From: SKVL01 sp051745565
GTDB taxonomy: Bacteria > Patescibacteriota > Minisyncoccia > Phycocordibacterales > CSBR16-193
Reading direction: 5' to 3'
Assembly (NCBI GenBank): GCA_051745565.1
Contig: JBNJEF010000013.1
Coordinates: 1 to 16,223, forward strand
Length of the DNA: 16,223 nucleotides
The notes below the pieces were generated by a model, which was given only the letters and a program-made list of their open reading frames with translations, searched no databases and was not told the origin of the DNA. Made by a program: the position numbers and the translations under genes. Position 1 is the stretch's first letter. The number at the start of each line of letters is the position of its first letter. Of this stretch, positions 6,883-15,282 are shown piece by piece.

Positions 6883-8475
6883 TTAGTAATGGGCAGCGTT
6901 CGGGAAAGACACCCAGAAAGTGGATCCGGCGTTAGGGCCCGGTGAAGTTGCCCATATCATAGCATTATGACGCTCCATTATCTTTTTTGCCATAAAAACA
7001 CCTATTCCCATTCCATTGGGGTCGGCTAATTTAGCCCTTTTGCTTCTATAAAACTTGGAAAAGAGGTAATTTTGCTCTTTTGCGGTTATACCTATACCGG
7101 TGTCACTAATGGAAAAGATAACTTTGCTCTTTTTCTTACAGATCTTAACGGAAACAGAGCCACCTCTGGGGGTATAACTTATGGCATTCTCAAAAAGTAT
7201 TTGCAAGGCAAACTCCAACCTCTGTTCATCCGCATATACTTTAGAAAGACCATCATCATACCGATACTCATATTTTATTTCCTTTTTATCCATCCTTTCC
7301 TTCACGGACCTGTAAACCTTTTCAACAATATAATTAAGATTCTTTACCTTGAATTGGTACTGATAAGCGGATCCCTCCATCTTTGAGGCATCCACCAACA
7401 TATCGGTAAGATCCACCAGATTCTGAGCCGAATCTGCTATCTCTTCGGCTGCGATATTTTTTTCTTCATCACTGGTGGCATTCTCCAACATCTGCACGGA
7501 CCATTTTATTCTCGTCAGTGGTGTACGAAACTTATGGGTAATAACGGATATGAACTCATATTTAAGTACTTGAGTATCCATATATGTATACCAGTAATAC
7601 ATTATCACCGCAGTGGCACAAAAAGCGGCCATTAGAGGAATCAGCCACTGAGGGAAGCCAGGCGAAAAAGAATCAAGCCACTTATTAATATTAAAGATAC
7701 CGGCAAAGGAAAGAGCAACGGACACGGAAAAGAAAACGAACAAACCAAAACGTTTCAAAACAGCAGAAACATCTGACACCTTCCTGGAAGAGGTGCCGTA
7801 AGTTAAAGGGATAGTAGATAAAGCAAATAACAGAAATATACTCGGGTCTACATAAACGCCATACAAGTTAAGCTGAAATAAAGATCCGAGTCCGACAAAT
7901 ACCACAAAAGCTATTAAAGTATAAAGGATCTTGTTCTCAGTGATCATGTCCACCTCCTTTCTGGCCCGCATGAAAGCGACCAATAACAAAGACGGGACGG
8001 TTATAACAAAAGCTAACCAGTAGAAATTGTTAATGAAATAGTAATCTCCGGCCAGTAAATAATTGGGAAAGAACATGAAATCCTCGGTACTATTAATGAA
8101 CAGAGAAGGAAAAATGATGTTAATCGCAAATAAAGCTGAAGCTGTAGAATAAAAGAAGGTCAGGACGGCAACCTTTTTAAGATCCTTAAATATACGAAAA
8201 GCCACTATCAATAGATGAACAAAAGCGACCCCGGAGAAAATTATAACGGAAGAGTAGGAAAAGAGTTCCTGAGCAAAAACGGGGTTTTCTATGTTTATCC
8301 CCAGAACATAGAAAACAATGAAAAAGGAAAGAGAAAGAGAAAAAATTAGCGTAGAGGCCTTGAGTTCTCGCGACAGACTCTTGCTTAAAACCGCCATACC
8401 GAAAATCGCGTTTACCAGGAAAACGGTGGCAGCAGAAATATCGATAACCAAAAGTTGAGAAAGCGTCTCTATCAT
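6883..8475 (-). CDS. Sensor histidine kinase with multi-pass N-terminus
   Basis: 530 residues. Residues about 1-295 contain around eight hydrophobic segments, resembling the 7TM-type N-terminal sensor regions of some kinases. There is no large extracytoplasmic domain, so a lipid-borne or intramembrane signal is plausible. The HisKA H-box is FISVITHKFRTPLTRIKW with the phospho-acceptor His314. The ATPase has an N-box (ILFENAISYTPRGG, Asn430), G1 (ISDTGIGI, Asp458), an F-box-like YLFSKFYRS and G2 (NGMGIGVFMAKKI), so all catalytic elements are intact. The sequence after the H is K-F-R-T-P rather than the more usual E-L/F-R-T-P. No response regulator is present in the window, so this is an orphan locally. 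It converges with the HAD gene. Confidence 0.93.
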   Translation of the reverse strand: MIETLSQLLVIDISAATVFLVNAIFGMAVLSKSLSRELKASTLIFSLSLSFFIVFYVLGINIENPVFAQELFSYSSVIIFSGVAFVHLLIVAFRIFKDLKKVAVLTFFYSTASALFAINIIFPSLFINSTEDFMFFPNYLLAGDYYFINNFYWLAFVITVPSLLLVAFMRARKEVDMITENKILYTLIAFVVFVGLGSLFQLNLYGVYVDPSIFLLFALSTIPLTYGTSSRKVSDVSAVLKRFGLFVFFSVSVALSFAGIFNINKWLDSFSPGFPQWLIPLMAAFCATAVIMYYWYTYMDTQVLKYEFISVITHKFRTPLTRIKWSVQMLENATSDEEKNIAAEEIADSAQNLVDLTDMLVDASKMEGSAYQYQFKVKNLNYIVEKVYRSVKERMDKKEIKYEYRYDDGLSKVYADEQRLEFALQILFENAISYTPRGGSVSVKICKKKSKVIFSISDTGIGITAKEQNYLFSKFYRSKRAKLADPNGMGIGVFMAKKIMERHNAMIWATSPGPNAGSTFWVSFPNAAHY

Positions 8476-8631
8476 TATTGATTTAAATAAAAAGTTCTCA
8501 CTACTTTTCTAAAATATTAATTTTCCATTTCATCAGCTTCAAAACAGAAGCAAAACCTGCCTCTATAAATTTTAGGACATGTCAAAATGTACATTACATT
8601 TAGGATAACTAAAAAAATAACATCTAACAAC

Positions 8632-9507
8632 TTAAATATACACAACTGTCTTTTTACTTTTGCGATTGTTATGTCTCTTTTCACTAACGGAAGCGATAAT
8701 ACCCCCCAAAAAAAGAACAAAAGCAAAGTAGTTCAACCAAACCAGAAGGGCCACAAGAAAACTTGAAGCCCCGAAAAGAGTTAAGGTCACACTGTAAGAG
8801 AAGTAAAGAGAAAGAAGAGTGTTGAATACGAGAAATAGAACAGAGGAGACAACTCCTCCTATAAGCAAAGAACGAAAACGAAGAGTTCCCGAAGACATAA
8901 ACCAGTATATAAGAGCAAAGATCAAAACAATAACTCCAAAAGAAATAACGAAACGGAAAAAGTGCTGAAAGAAAGATAGATTAGCTTCATCAGCAAGATA
9001 ACCCAAAAAGCCGAAAGTGAGGCTTATCAAAGGTTGCGCCAGTATTGTAATAATTATCAATACAAAAGCCATCAAAGCATAAAGAGAAGAGAAGATACGA
9101 GATTTAAGTGTCATTCTTACGGCGCCCGTTCCTCTTAATTCCAAATTGAATATTTTAAAAAACACCCTCCTTACATGATCTACAAGACTCACCGAAGCCC
9201 AGACTGAAATAATAAGCACTACTGCGGAAAAGATAAATCCGCTCATAGTGTTAAAAGTGGTTTCTACCGCCTTCTCCAGTATTAAGACCTCTGTTCCCAA
9301 AATGTCCTCAAAAAATGATAAAGACCAACCTAGAACCTTTTCCCTTCCCAAAACCAAACCGGAAACCATAATTGATATGGCCATAGACGGCACAATGGCT
9401 ATAAGAGCACGGAAAGAAAGCGCCGCGGCCGCATCGGGGATATTGTTTTTCTGAACTTCCTCAAATACCTCCCTTAGTATTTTTTTAACTTTATCTATCA
9501 TTACCAT
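8632..9507 (-). CDS. YihY/BrkB-family membrane protein
   Basis: 291 residues with about six membrane segments. Recognisable family features are the N-terminal AAAALSFRALIAIVPSMAI (the family's AAALAYYTLFSLFP-like segment), the central SVSLVDHVRRVFFKIFNLE (counterpart of the family's A-x-N-x-I-W), and the C-terminal FGASSFLVALLVWLNYFAFVLFLGG, matching YGAFGSFIALLLWLYYSAQILLLGA. The family was once called ribonuclease BN by mistake; it is an integral membrane family of uncertain function, with a suggested transport role. The gene overlaps the end of the VKOR-like gene by 17 nt (9491-9507), which implies translational coupling. A second ATG at 9501 is an alternative start, also in the overlap. 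The tail is basic (KRHNNRKSKK). Confidence 0.9.
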   Translation of the reverse strand: MVMIDKVKKILREVFEEVQKNNIPDAAAALSFRALIAIVPSMAISIMVSGLVLGREKVLGWSLSFFEDILGTEVLILEKAVETTFNTMSGFIFSAVVLIISVWASVSLVDHVRRVFFKIFNLELRGTGAVRMTLKSRIFSSLYALMAFVLIIITILAQPLISLTFGFLGYLADEANLSFFQHFFRFVISFGVIVLIFALIYWFMSSGTLRFRSLLIGGVVSSVLFLVFNTLLSLYFSYSVTLTLFGASSFLVALLVWLNYFAFVLFLGGIIASVSEKRHNNRKSKKTVVYI

Positions 9508-10486
9508 ATAAAATATTAGAAGAAACCAATTGACTTAAAATAAATGCCACCATAACCAAAAGCACATAGAGACCCATGATCTGAATAACGAATATTTCTT
9601 TAAACGAAATTACAAGAAATAAATAAGCTATAAATATCCAAGATGTAATAACTATTCCCTCAACACCGAATGAAAGACGCTTTAGCAATTCTTTTTCTTC
9701 TTTTTTATCTTCATTTCTCTTTAAAGATATAAATACCAAAGCGGGCCTGATCCTGACAGTTTTAACAAATTCACAGATAACCCCCACTAAAGTGATACTC
9801 AAAGAAAACGAAATGACCTGAACGGTATTTACATCTTCAGCTATGAATACCATTGCCACCCCCAGTGCAAGAAGTGCCAAAGCGGAAGTTATTATACCCT
9901 CGGAAATAAAAGATAATTTAAGAGCCTCCTTTGAAGATATACGCATATCTTCCATAAACAAAAGAAAACTGAAAAAAGAAAGACTTGCCAATACAAGACC
10001 CGAAACCGAAAATATCTTTGTTAAAAAATAAAATTCTTCGCTTAAAGCTCGTATTGGTTCAATAATATCAAAGGGTAAAATTAGAAAAAAAACACTGGCA
10101 ATGATCAAAGGAAAAGATGTTGCCGCAAGAACCGGATTACATATTTTCTTTATAGCCAGAATTTGCAACAGGATAAAATAAAGAGAGAACAAAGCACCAC
10201 CAGAGACAAGTAAGAAAATAGGAGCCCAAAAAACTTCGCTCCACATCCAAAGACCTGCAACGGATGCCATAAAAATTACATAATATAAAATACCCCATAC
10301 ATCAACAGGTATACCCAAAAAACGAAACAAGGAGTGATCCGTAACTAAAATGCACGGCAATCCAAAATACCCTTTATTTTCCTTACTAGAACGGCTCAAA
10401 CGCAAACGACCGGAAAATATCCAGAAACTCAGGGCTGTTCCTAAAATAACAGGGGCAAGAAGAAGTGCTAATAATAAGTTATCCAT
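9491..10486 (-). CDS. VKOR-like membrane protein with degenerate redox motif
   Basis: 331 residues from the ATG at 10484-10486 (a TTG two codons upstream is open). The first half follows the vitamin K epoxide reductase fold: a loop cysteine in GLPCILVTDHSLFRFLGIPVDVWG, four membrane helices, and a helix ending FILLQILAIKKICNPV where the family has its CxxC redox motif. Only the first cysteine of that motif remains (C-N-P-V), and only one loop cysteine is present, so normal disulfide-forming chemistry looks compromised. The second half has about five more membrane segments that I cannot match. There are only three cysteines in all. It overlaps the BrkB-family gene. A TATAAT -10 lies 9 nt before the ATG. 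Family assignment is moderately confident; function is unknown. Confidence 0.72.
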   Translation of the reverse strand: MDNLLLALLLAPVILGTALSFWIFSGRLRLSRSSKENKGYFGLPCILVTDHSLFRFLGIPVDVWGILYYVIFMASVAGLWMWSEVFWAPIFLLVSGGALFSLYFILLQILAIKKICNPVLAATSFPLIIASVFFLILPFDIIEPIRALSEEFYFLTKIFSVSGLVLASLSFFSFLLFMEDMRISSKEALKLSFISEGIITSALALLALGVAMVFIAEDVNTVQVISFSLSITLVGVICEFVKTVRIRPALVFISLKRNEDKKEEKELLKRLSFGVEGIVITSWIFIAYLFLVISFKEIFVIQIMGLYVLLVMVAFILSQLVSSNILYGNDR

Positions 10487-10495
10487 ACCCAATAT

Positions 10496-10501
10496 ATTAT
10501 A
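10496..10501 (-). promoter_or_regulatory. -10 element (TATAAT) of the VKOR-like gene, leaderless spacing
   Basis: A perfect TATAAT on the minus strand with 9 nt to the ATG at 10486, predicting a leader of about 0-4 nt. No good -35 hexamer at 16-18 bp. Confidence 0.5.
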
Positions 10502-10558
10502 AGATCATTTTCAAATTATCTTTCTTAAATCTCTATCTAAGTGATAAATGCATTACAT

Positions 10559-11239
10559 TCATCTACTTAAGCCCGTTATATTATCAAGATCAAAAAAGAC
10601 CTCCAAAAAAACAGGGGTTATGAACATCTCAACCAGAGCCGCCAAGAAAAGAAGAGGGATAATGATCGTTAAATAAGTATAAGAAATTCTTTTTATCTTT
10701 TTACCCATAGAACCCCTGTCTTCCCCGCCTTTAAATAAAAAATTAAAAAAGGCCAATCCGAGCCAAATACCCATAGCCGTAGAAAAAAGAATAGCCGGTA
10801 TCTCAATAACACCGTGCGGTAAAACCCCTATCAAGAAGAACCCCGACGATGTCGCACTGACCGTCAGGTAATAAACAATACCTAAAGTAAATCCGTTTAC
10901 TACTATGATAAAAAACGGCAGAAAAGCAAAAAGTATACCACCCAAAGAAGCCACCAGGGCGACGAAACTGTTATTAATGAAAATAAAGGTCATCAACCCA
11001 GCAACACTCATACCTGATAACTCTTCAGCCATATCCATAAGAGCATCTATGGAACTTACCACGGAAGAAGGATAAGCAGTGGCGACAACATATCCCACCA
11101 AAGCAAACAGAAAGAAAAAGGCAGTAGAAAAAAGAAAAGGCCCCGAAACTTCTCTAGGATATATTAAAAGAGGATGGTCAACAGATAATTTAAAAGATCT
11201 CATTAATAAAATAATATCACGATAATTAAGTTTTTTCAT
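10559..11239 (-). CDS. Stage II sporulation protein M-like (DUF95) membrane protein
   Basis: 226 residues, about five or six membrane segments. The SpoIIM/DUF95 pattern is clear: FINNSFVALVASLGGILFAF (Asn89-Asn90 and the Gly pair), FFIIVVNGFTLGIVYY (Asn115-Gly116), VLPHGVIEIPAILFSTAMGIWLG (Pro-His-Gly...Glu) and a last LVEMFITPVF segment (Glu204). SpoIIM in Bacillus works with SpoIID and SpoIIP in engulfment, but family members occur widely in non-spore-formers with unknown roles. Nothing else here suggests sporulation. The start codon overlaps the rarA stop by one base (TAATG), so it is translationally coupled to rarA. It ends with TGA. Confidence 0.9.
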   Translation of the reverse strand: MKKLNYRDIILLMRSFKLSVDHPLLIYPREVSGPFLFSTAFFFLFALVGYVVATAYPSSVVSSIDALMDMAEELSGMSVAGLMTFIFINNSFVALVASLGGILFAFLPFFIIVVNGFTLGIVYYLTVSATSSGFFLIGVLPHGVIEIPAILFSTAMGIWLGLAFFNFLFKGGEDRGSMGKKIKRISYTYLTIIIPLLFLAALVEMFITPVFLEVFFDLDNITGLSR

Positions 11240-12432
11240 TACTTTTTATCGTCCTTTTTTCCATTACTTTTAGAGTCGTCATCTATATTATTTTTACCTA
11301 TTAAAGGATAATAGGTCTTCCCTTTCAGTTTTTCCGGCAAAAAAGATTCTTTCATGTAATTATCGTACCCTGACCCGTAACCGAGATCCTTCATAAGGTT
11401 GGTTGACGCATTTCGTACCACCAAAGGAACAGGCAGATCTTTGTACTTTTTAACATCATCCTGAGCAGACCTGTAGGCATCATAAGACCGCCTGTCTTTT
11501 GGGGCTTGAGATAAATAAACAGTACCATGTGCCAGATTTATTTCCGCTTCCGGAAGACCCACCTTTTCTACCGCTCTGAAAACCTCATTGGCAACAACTA
11601 ATGCCGTAGGCAGAGCTTGACCTATATCTTCACTTGCAAATATGACCATCCTTCTAGCGATGAACTTGGGATCCTCTCCACCTTCTATCATTTTAGCCAA
11701 ATAATAAAGCGCTGCATCAACCTGTCCGGCGCGCATAGACTTGATAAAAGCACTGACAGTATTATAGTGCTCCTCTCCTCCTTTGTCGTAACGAATACCT
11801 TCTTTTTTTACCAAATCCTTTACAGAATCAACCGAAACATCTCCGTATAGACCCTTTGCATCCTCCACCATGGAGATCAACTGCCTGGCATCACCTCCCG
11901 AGAGCTCTATTATTATCCTTCGCGCTTTTTTATCAACCTCTATTCCGGTTCGGTCAATTATTCTTTCCAAATCCTCTCTATTTAATTTTTCAAGGGTAAA
12001 AAGCTTACAACGAGAAAGAAGAGGTCCTATAACCTCAAAACTGGGGTTCTCCGTAGTCGCTCCTATCAGGATCAACTCCCCGCTTTCAACAAACGGCAAT
12101 AGATAGTCCTGCTGAGCTTTATTGAACCTATGTATCTCATCTAAGAAAAGAACCTTGTCACCCCCTGTTTCCTTTTCTATTATTTTTTTAATATCCGACT
12201 TGCCGGAAGAAACAGCGGACAGCTCAAAAAGACTCCCCTCTATGGCCCTGGAATATATCCTGGCCAAGGTCGTCTTTCCACAACCCGGCGGACCCCAGAG
12301 AAAAAAAGAGAATTTATGTTTTTTCTCTATGGCCAACCTAAGCGGTCTTCCTTCTCCAAGTAAGTGCTCTTGGCCGATAAATTCTTTTATTTCCCGCGGT
12401 CTGATCTTTGAAGCTAACGGTTCACTTTTCAT
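11239..12432 (-). CDS. rarA: Replication-associated recombination protein A (AAA+ ATPase)
   Basis: 397 residues, a normal length for RarA/MgsA (about 400-450). Walker A is GPPGCGKT (47-54), Walker B is VLFLDEIH (94-101), sensor 1 is GATTENPSF with Asn129, and the arginine finger region is LLSRCKLF (Arg141). The C-terminal MgsA half contains SAFIKSMRAGQVDAALYYLA, IARRMVIFASEDIG, the HGTVYLSQAPKDRRSYDAY stretch and KTYYPL near the end. RarA acts as a tetramer at stalled forks and ssDNA gaps. The N-terminal PLASKIRPREIKEFIGQEHLL motif is typical, supporting the ATG start. No Shine-Dalgarno sequence is seen. The next gene, spoIIM-like, overlaps by one base, making a two-gene operon. Confidence 0.96.
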   Translation of the reverse strand: MKSEPLASKIRPREIKEFIGQEHLLGEGRPLRLAIEKKHKFSFFLWGPPGCGKTTLARIYSRAIEGSLFELSAVSSGKSDIKKIIEKETGGDKVLFLDEIHRFNKAQQDYLLPFVESGELILIGATTENPSFEVIGPLLSRCKLFTLEKLNREDLERIIDRTGIEVDKKARRIIIELSGGDARQLISMVEDAKGLYGDVSVDSVKDLVKKEGIRYDKGGEEHYNTVSAFIKSMRAGQVDAALYYLAKMIEGGEDPKFIARRMVIFASEDIGQALPTALVVANEVFRAVEKVGLPEAEINLAHGTVYLSQAPKDRRSYDAYRSAQDDVKKYKDLPVPLVVRNASTNLMKDLGYGSGYDNYMKESFLPEKLKGKTYYPLIGKNNIDDDSKSNGKKDDKK

Positions 12433-12482
12433 ATAATAAGAGTAACACTTATGCTTACCTTAAGCACCGATATGCTCCTTAC

Positions 12483-13031
12483 TTAAATACCCAAGGGTAC
12501 TGTTGATACAACCTCCCAAGTGCCTCTTCTATGAACCAGTAGAGACACTTCGGTAACCTCCATCACCCACCCACCTTCCGGAAATCTCTTTTGAACATAG
12601 GAATATATTTCGGAGAACTTGAACTGCGGAATAAAACGGATCAAAGAAGCATGAAATTTTTTATCCTTTTCGGGAATGATCTTACTGTTGGTATCAGTAT
12701 CCGATATTGCGCTAACGGCGGAAAGAATATCATCATTTATAGCACACAGATCTTCACTGGCATCCGGTTGCACAAAAATAACCCTCTTTCTAAAACTTCC
12801 CAAAGATGACAGTTTCAATAAAAAAGAATCATACTCGGAGATGGGATCTTGAACAGCTCCTTTTATCTTGGATATTTCACCTTCGTATTTAAAAGGAGGT
12901 TTAATGGTAATATGGAAAGGTAACTTTAAATAGAGAGGCGCGACTCCGAATTTTTGATGAACTTCATCCCCGATCTTTTTGTAAAACTCAGCCGGTTCCC
13001 CTTTTATTTCAATAGCAATAAAATACAACAT
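12483..13031 (-). CDS. 2H phosphoesterase (LigT / 2'-5' RNA ligase superfamily)
   Basis: 182 residues from the ATG at 13029-13031; a TTG two codons upstream extends the frame. The two catalytic HxT/S motifs are present with normal spacing: H-I-T-I at 40-43 and H-A-S-L at 127-130. The order of strands around them (MLYFIAIEI at the start, VTEVSLLVHRRGTWEVV near the end) is that of LigT/YjcG-type proteins. The superfamily hydrolyses 2',3'-cyclic phosphates or joins RNA ends through 2'-5' bonds. It follows the GH15 gene after 12 nt and is probably co-transcribed with it. RNA ends with 2',3'-cyclic phosphate are exactly what the nearby hammerhead ribozymes would produce, but that link is only an inference. 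Confidence 0.88.
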   Translation of the reverse strand: MLYFIAIEIKGEPAEFYKKIGDEVHQKFGVAPLYLKLPFHITIKPPFKYEGEISKIKGAVQDPISEYDSFLLKLSSLGSFRKRVIFVQPDASEDLCAINDDILSAVSAISDTDTNSKIIPEKDKKFHASLIRFIPQFKFSEIYSYVQKRFPEGGWVMEVTEVSLLVHRRGTWEVVSTVPLGI

Positions 13032-13043
13032 GACCAAAATCGA

Positions 13044-14873
13044 TCACTTAACACCCCTCCCCGCCAAAAGAACACCGCTATTTATAACTCCGATATGGCT
13101 GTATCCTTGAGGAAAATTACCCAAAAAATCTCCGCTGTAAGGATCTATTTGCTCCGGCAAAAGACCGACATGATTGCTCCTTGATATAAGGTCTTTATAT
13201 ATCTTCTCCGCTCTCTCTTTCTGTCCTGACAGTAAAAGCGCCTCAACCAACCAGAAGGAAGTTATAAGAAAAGCCCCGTCTCTTCCGGGAAGGCCGTCTT
13301 CATTCTTGTACCTTAAAAGTAAACCATCATCCTCCCCCAATTCATCCTCTATAGCTTCAATTGTTGACAGCATTTTCTGATCTTTACCATCAATAAAACC
13401 GACGGACGACATCACCAAAAGCGAGGCATCAACTTCCTGGGAACCGAAAAACTGCACAAAAGAACTCTTTTCTTCACTCCAACCTCTCTTTAAAACCTCT
13501 TCTCTTATGGCCTCTCTTTCTTCCTTCCAGTATTTTATATTACCTCTATAGCCGTACCTTTCGGCTATTTTAAGCGCACGATCCAAAGTAACCCAAGACA
13601 TCACCTTTGAGTGAACATAGTGCTTCGGCTCCATTCTAAACTCCCATATACTCTGATCCGGCTCGTGCCAAACAGAAGCAATAAAATCGGCAAAGGAAGA
13701 AACAAGCATCCACAGATCACTCTGAGATACATCCTCGCTTTCCCACAAAAAGTCAGCTTTCCATATAAGATCTAAAAGACTTCCGTAAATATCTTTCTGA
13801 TACTGCTCACCTGCAGAATTGCCCACCCTAACGGGACTAGACCCGCAATAGCCATCCAAATGATCCAACAGCTCCTCTCCTTCGCCCGCCTCACCTGCCA
13901 TATTATAAAGAACCTTAAGCTCTTTGGGATCAACGCCGTCAGGACCAACACAGACACTGAGTATCCAATTGATGTAATCTATTGCCTCTCTCTTGTAACC
14001 AAGCAAAGAGAACGAAGAAAGAGCAAAAGAAGAGTCACGCACCCAACTGAATCGGTAATCCCAGTTTCGAACTCCTCCTATATCACAGGCAAAAGAAGTA
14101 GTCGGAGCCGCCGCTATGGTACCGGTAGATTCAAAAGTTAAGAGCTTTAAAACAATAGCAGACCTCTCAACAGCCTCTCTTGCTTTATCAAAACCAAAAA
14201 GATCACACCTTCCGCGTGATGACCACTCTTCCCAAAAAGATCTCGCTGTTTCAAGTTCATTCTCACATTCATCCAATGAAATATGGAGAAAGTCTTGGTC
14301 TTTTCCTAAAGAGAAGAGAGAAATATAAAAAACTTCTCCCTCCTTTAAATAAAAACGATTCTCCATTACCCCCTCCTTGAGCCCCATCTCTCCATCAGTG
14401 GCAATAAGATGAACCCTACTTTTACCGTTTTTCGCCACAACAGAACCGGAATCTATCTTTTTAAGATCGGTTTCTCCTCTGGCATAATCAAGACGAGGCA
14501 GGCAGATACTTTCAACATCGCATGATCCGGAGATACAGGCAACTCTCCTATATATGGCATTTCCCACATCCTCCTTGAGCGAACCCTCTTTCTTGATCGG
14601 CATAAAATCAGTAACCTCAAAAACACCGGTACCGGTATGAAATCTTGTAACAACTATCGCCGTATTGCCAAGATAGAACTGCTCTGTTTTATGACACTCT
14701 CCAAGGGGGGATACTTTCCAGTATCCGCCTTTCTCGTCATCCAAAACGGAAGCAAAAACTGACGGCGAGTGTATATAGGGCAGTGGCGCCCAGTCCACTG
14801 AAGCGTCCTTGGATACTAAAGCCGAGGATACCATATTACCTATTAAGGCGTAGTCTTTTATTGGTCTGTACAC
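13044..14873 (-). CDS. Glycoside hydrolase family 15 protein (glucoamylase/trehalase-like)
   Basis: 609 residues, the usual length for bacterial GH15 enzymes. The N-terminal beta-domain begins IKDYALIGNMVSSALVSKDASVDW, the characteristic family opening. The (alpha/alpha)6 barrel includes GGVRNWDYRFSWVRDSSFAL (265-284), the general-acid segment around Glu333/Glu334 with DHLDGYCGSSPVRVGNSA, and LLPEQIDPYSGDFLGNFPQGYSHIG near the end with the likely general base Glu574. Both catalytic regions are intact. Substrate could be trehalose, maltodextrin or another alpha-glucoside; sequence alone does not decide. The start is GTG, chosen because the family begins a few residues before IEDYALIG; no Shine-Dalgarno sequence is seen. 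A sigma70-type promoter is at 14901-14929. The 2H phosphoesterase gene follows after 12 nt. Confidence 0.93.
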   Translation of the reverse strand: MYRPIKDYALIGNMVSSALVSKDASVDWAPLPYIHSPSVFASVLDDEKGGYWKVSPLGECHKTEQFYLGNTAIVVTRFHTGTGVFEVTDFMPIKKEGSLKEDVGNAIYRRVACISGSCDVESICLPRLDYARGETDLKKIDSGSVVAKNGKSRVHLIATDGEMGLKEGVMENRFYLKEGEVFYISLFSLGKDQDFLHISLDECENELETARSFWEEWSSRGRCDLFGFDKAREAVERSAIVLKLLTFESTGTIAAAPTTSFACDIGGVRNWDYRFSWVRDSSFALSSFSLLGYKREAIDYINWILSVCVGPDGVDPKELKVLYNMAGEAGEGEELLDHLDGYCGSSPVRVGNSAGEQYQKDIYGSLLDLIWKADFLWESEDVSQSDLWMLVSSFADFIASVWHEPDQSIWEFRMEPKHYVHSKVMSWVTLDRALKIAERYGYRGNIKYWKEEREAIREEVLKRGWSEEKSSFVQFFGSQEVDASLLVMSSVGFIDGKDQKMLSTIEAIEDELGEDDGLLLRYKNEDGLPGRDGAFLITSFWLVEALLLSGQKERAEKIYKDLISRSNHVGLLPEQIDPYSGDFLGNFPQGYSHIGVINSGVLLAGRGVK

Positions 14874-14900
14874 GAAAATAAGTTCATTAAGTATATAAAC

Positions 14901-14929
14901 AGTCTATCGGCGAGTACTCCTACTGTCAA
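14901..14929 (-). promoter_or_regulatory. Sigma70-type promoter for the GH15 operon
   Basis: A consensus TTGACA (minus strand, 14924-14929) and TAGACT (14901-14906) are separated by exactly 17 bp. The start site would be near 14894, giving a leader of about 20 nt before the GTG. The rest of 14930-15022 shows nothing I can name. Confidence 0.6.
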
Positions 14930-15022
14930 AAGAAAAAATGAGACCTTCTAAATCATTATATTGCCAAGTTACCACGAAGATCAGATTGAGATTTAAAGTA
15001 AACCCTTCAATCACTATTGTCC

Positions 15023-15193
15023 AAAAAAAAATAAAAAACCCGCACAAGAGTGGGCTAAAGAGTTGCGGTAAAAAAATTACCGCTCAAAAGATCCGATCTC
15101 CGTTATCTTAAGGAGAGAGATTTTCACGCTTAAAGCGTAAAGATCGGAGCTCGGACCTCTTTTCCCCTTTAATCCCACTCTTATACGGGCTTA
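15023..15193 (-). ncRNA. Structured RNA, about 170 nt, with 6S-like architecture
   Basis: The minus strand folds into a long rod whose 5' and 3' ends pair. P1 is 16 continuous pairs (15174-15189 with 15039-15054, two G-U pairs), extended by 8 more (15165-15172 with 15055-15062) past one bulged A. A side hairpin on the 3' strand is GCGGTAA/TTACCGC (15065-15083). P2 is AAAAGA/UCUUUU (15158-15163 with 15086-15091), then a 9-nt bulge, then P3 of 8 pairs (15141-15148 with 15092-15099). The apex has a small hairpin (ACGCUU...AAGCGU) and a pyrimidine-rich loop (CUCUCUCCUUAAG). The 3' strand runs straight into T6-A-T9, a terminator-like tail fixing the strand. A -10-like TAATAT/TATAAA lies at 15197-15205. 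A closed rod with a 3'-strand hairpin in the junction recalls 6S RNA, but no conserved sequence proves it. Confidence 0.72.
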
Positions 15194-15218
15194 GTATTTA
15201 TATTAGCATTCATAGCTA

Positions 15219-15248
15219 GGATAAAAAATCACTTATATGATTGCATCC
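15219..15248 (-). other. Weak hairpin with U-tract between ribozyme and structured RNA
   Basis: On the minus strand GGAT/ATCC encloses AATCA-TATAAG-TGATT, followed by TTTT inside the outer arm. It could be a weak terminator after the downstream hammerhead, or just AT-rich spacer. A second small hairpin (AGGC...GCCT) sits at about 15255-15272. Nothing else is seen between 15194 and 15282. Confidence 0.25.
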
Positions 15249-15282
15249 TTTTCTTTTAGGCTTTTATATGCCTCAAAGAACA

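Noticed and set aside
8476..8631. Promoter for the histidine kinase from a TTGACA near 8570
   Set aside because: The hexamer is good, but no -10 lies at 16-18 bp; the nearest TATA-like block is too close.
8517..8726. Small minus-strand frame after the BrkB-family gene
   Set aside because: It overlaps the end of that gene in another frame and has no ribosome-binding site or family-like sequence.
15023..15193. RNase P RNA, SRP RNA or tmRNA
   Set aside because: A stretch resembling part of the RNase P conserved GAGGAAAGUCC is present only loosely, the RNA is too short for RNase P, the SRP GGAAGGAAGCAGC-type motif is absent, and there is no tRNA-like CCA end or tag reading frame.
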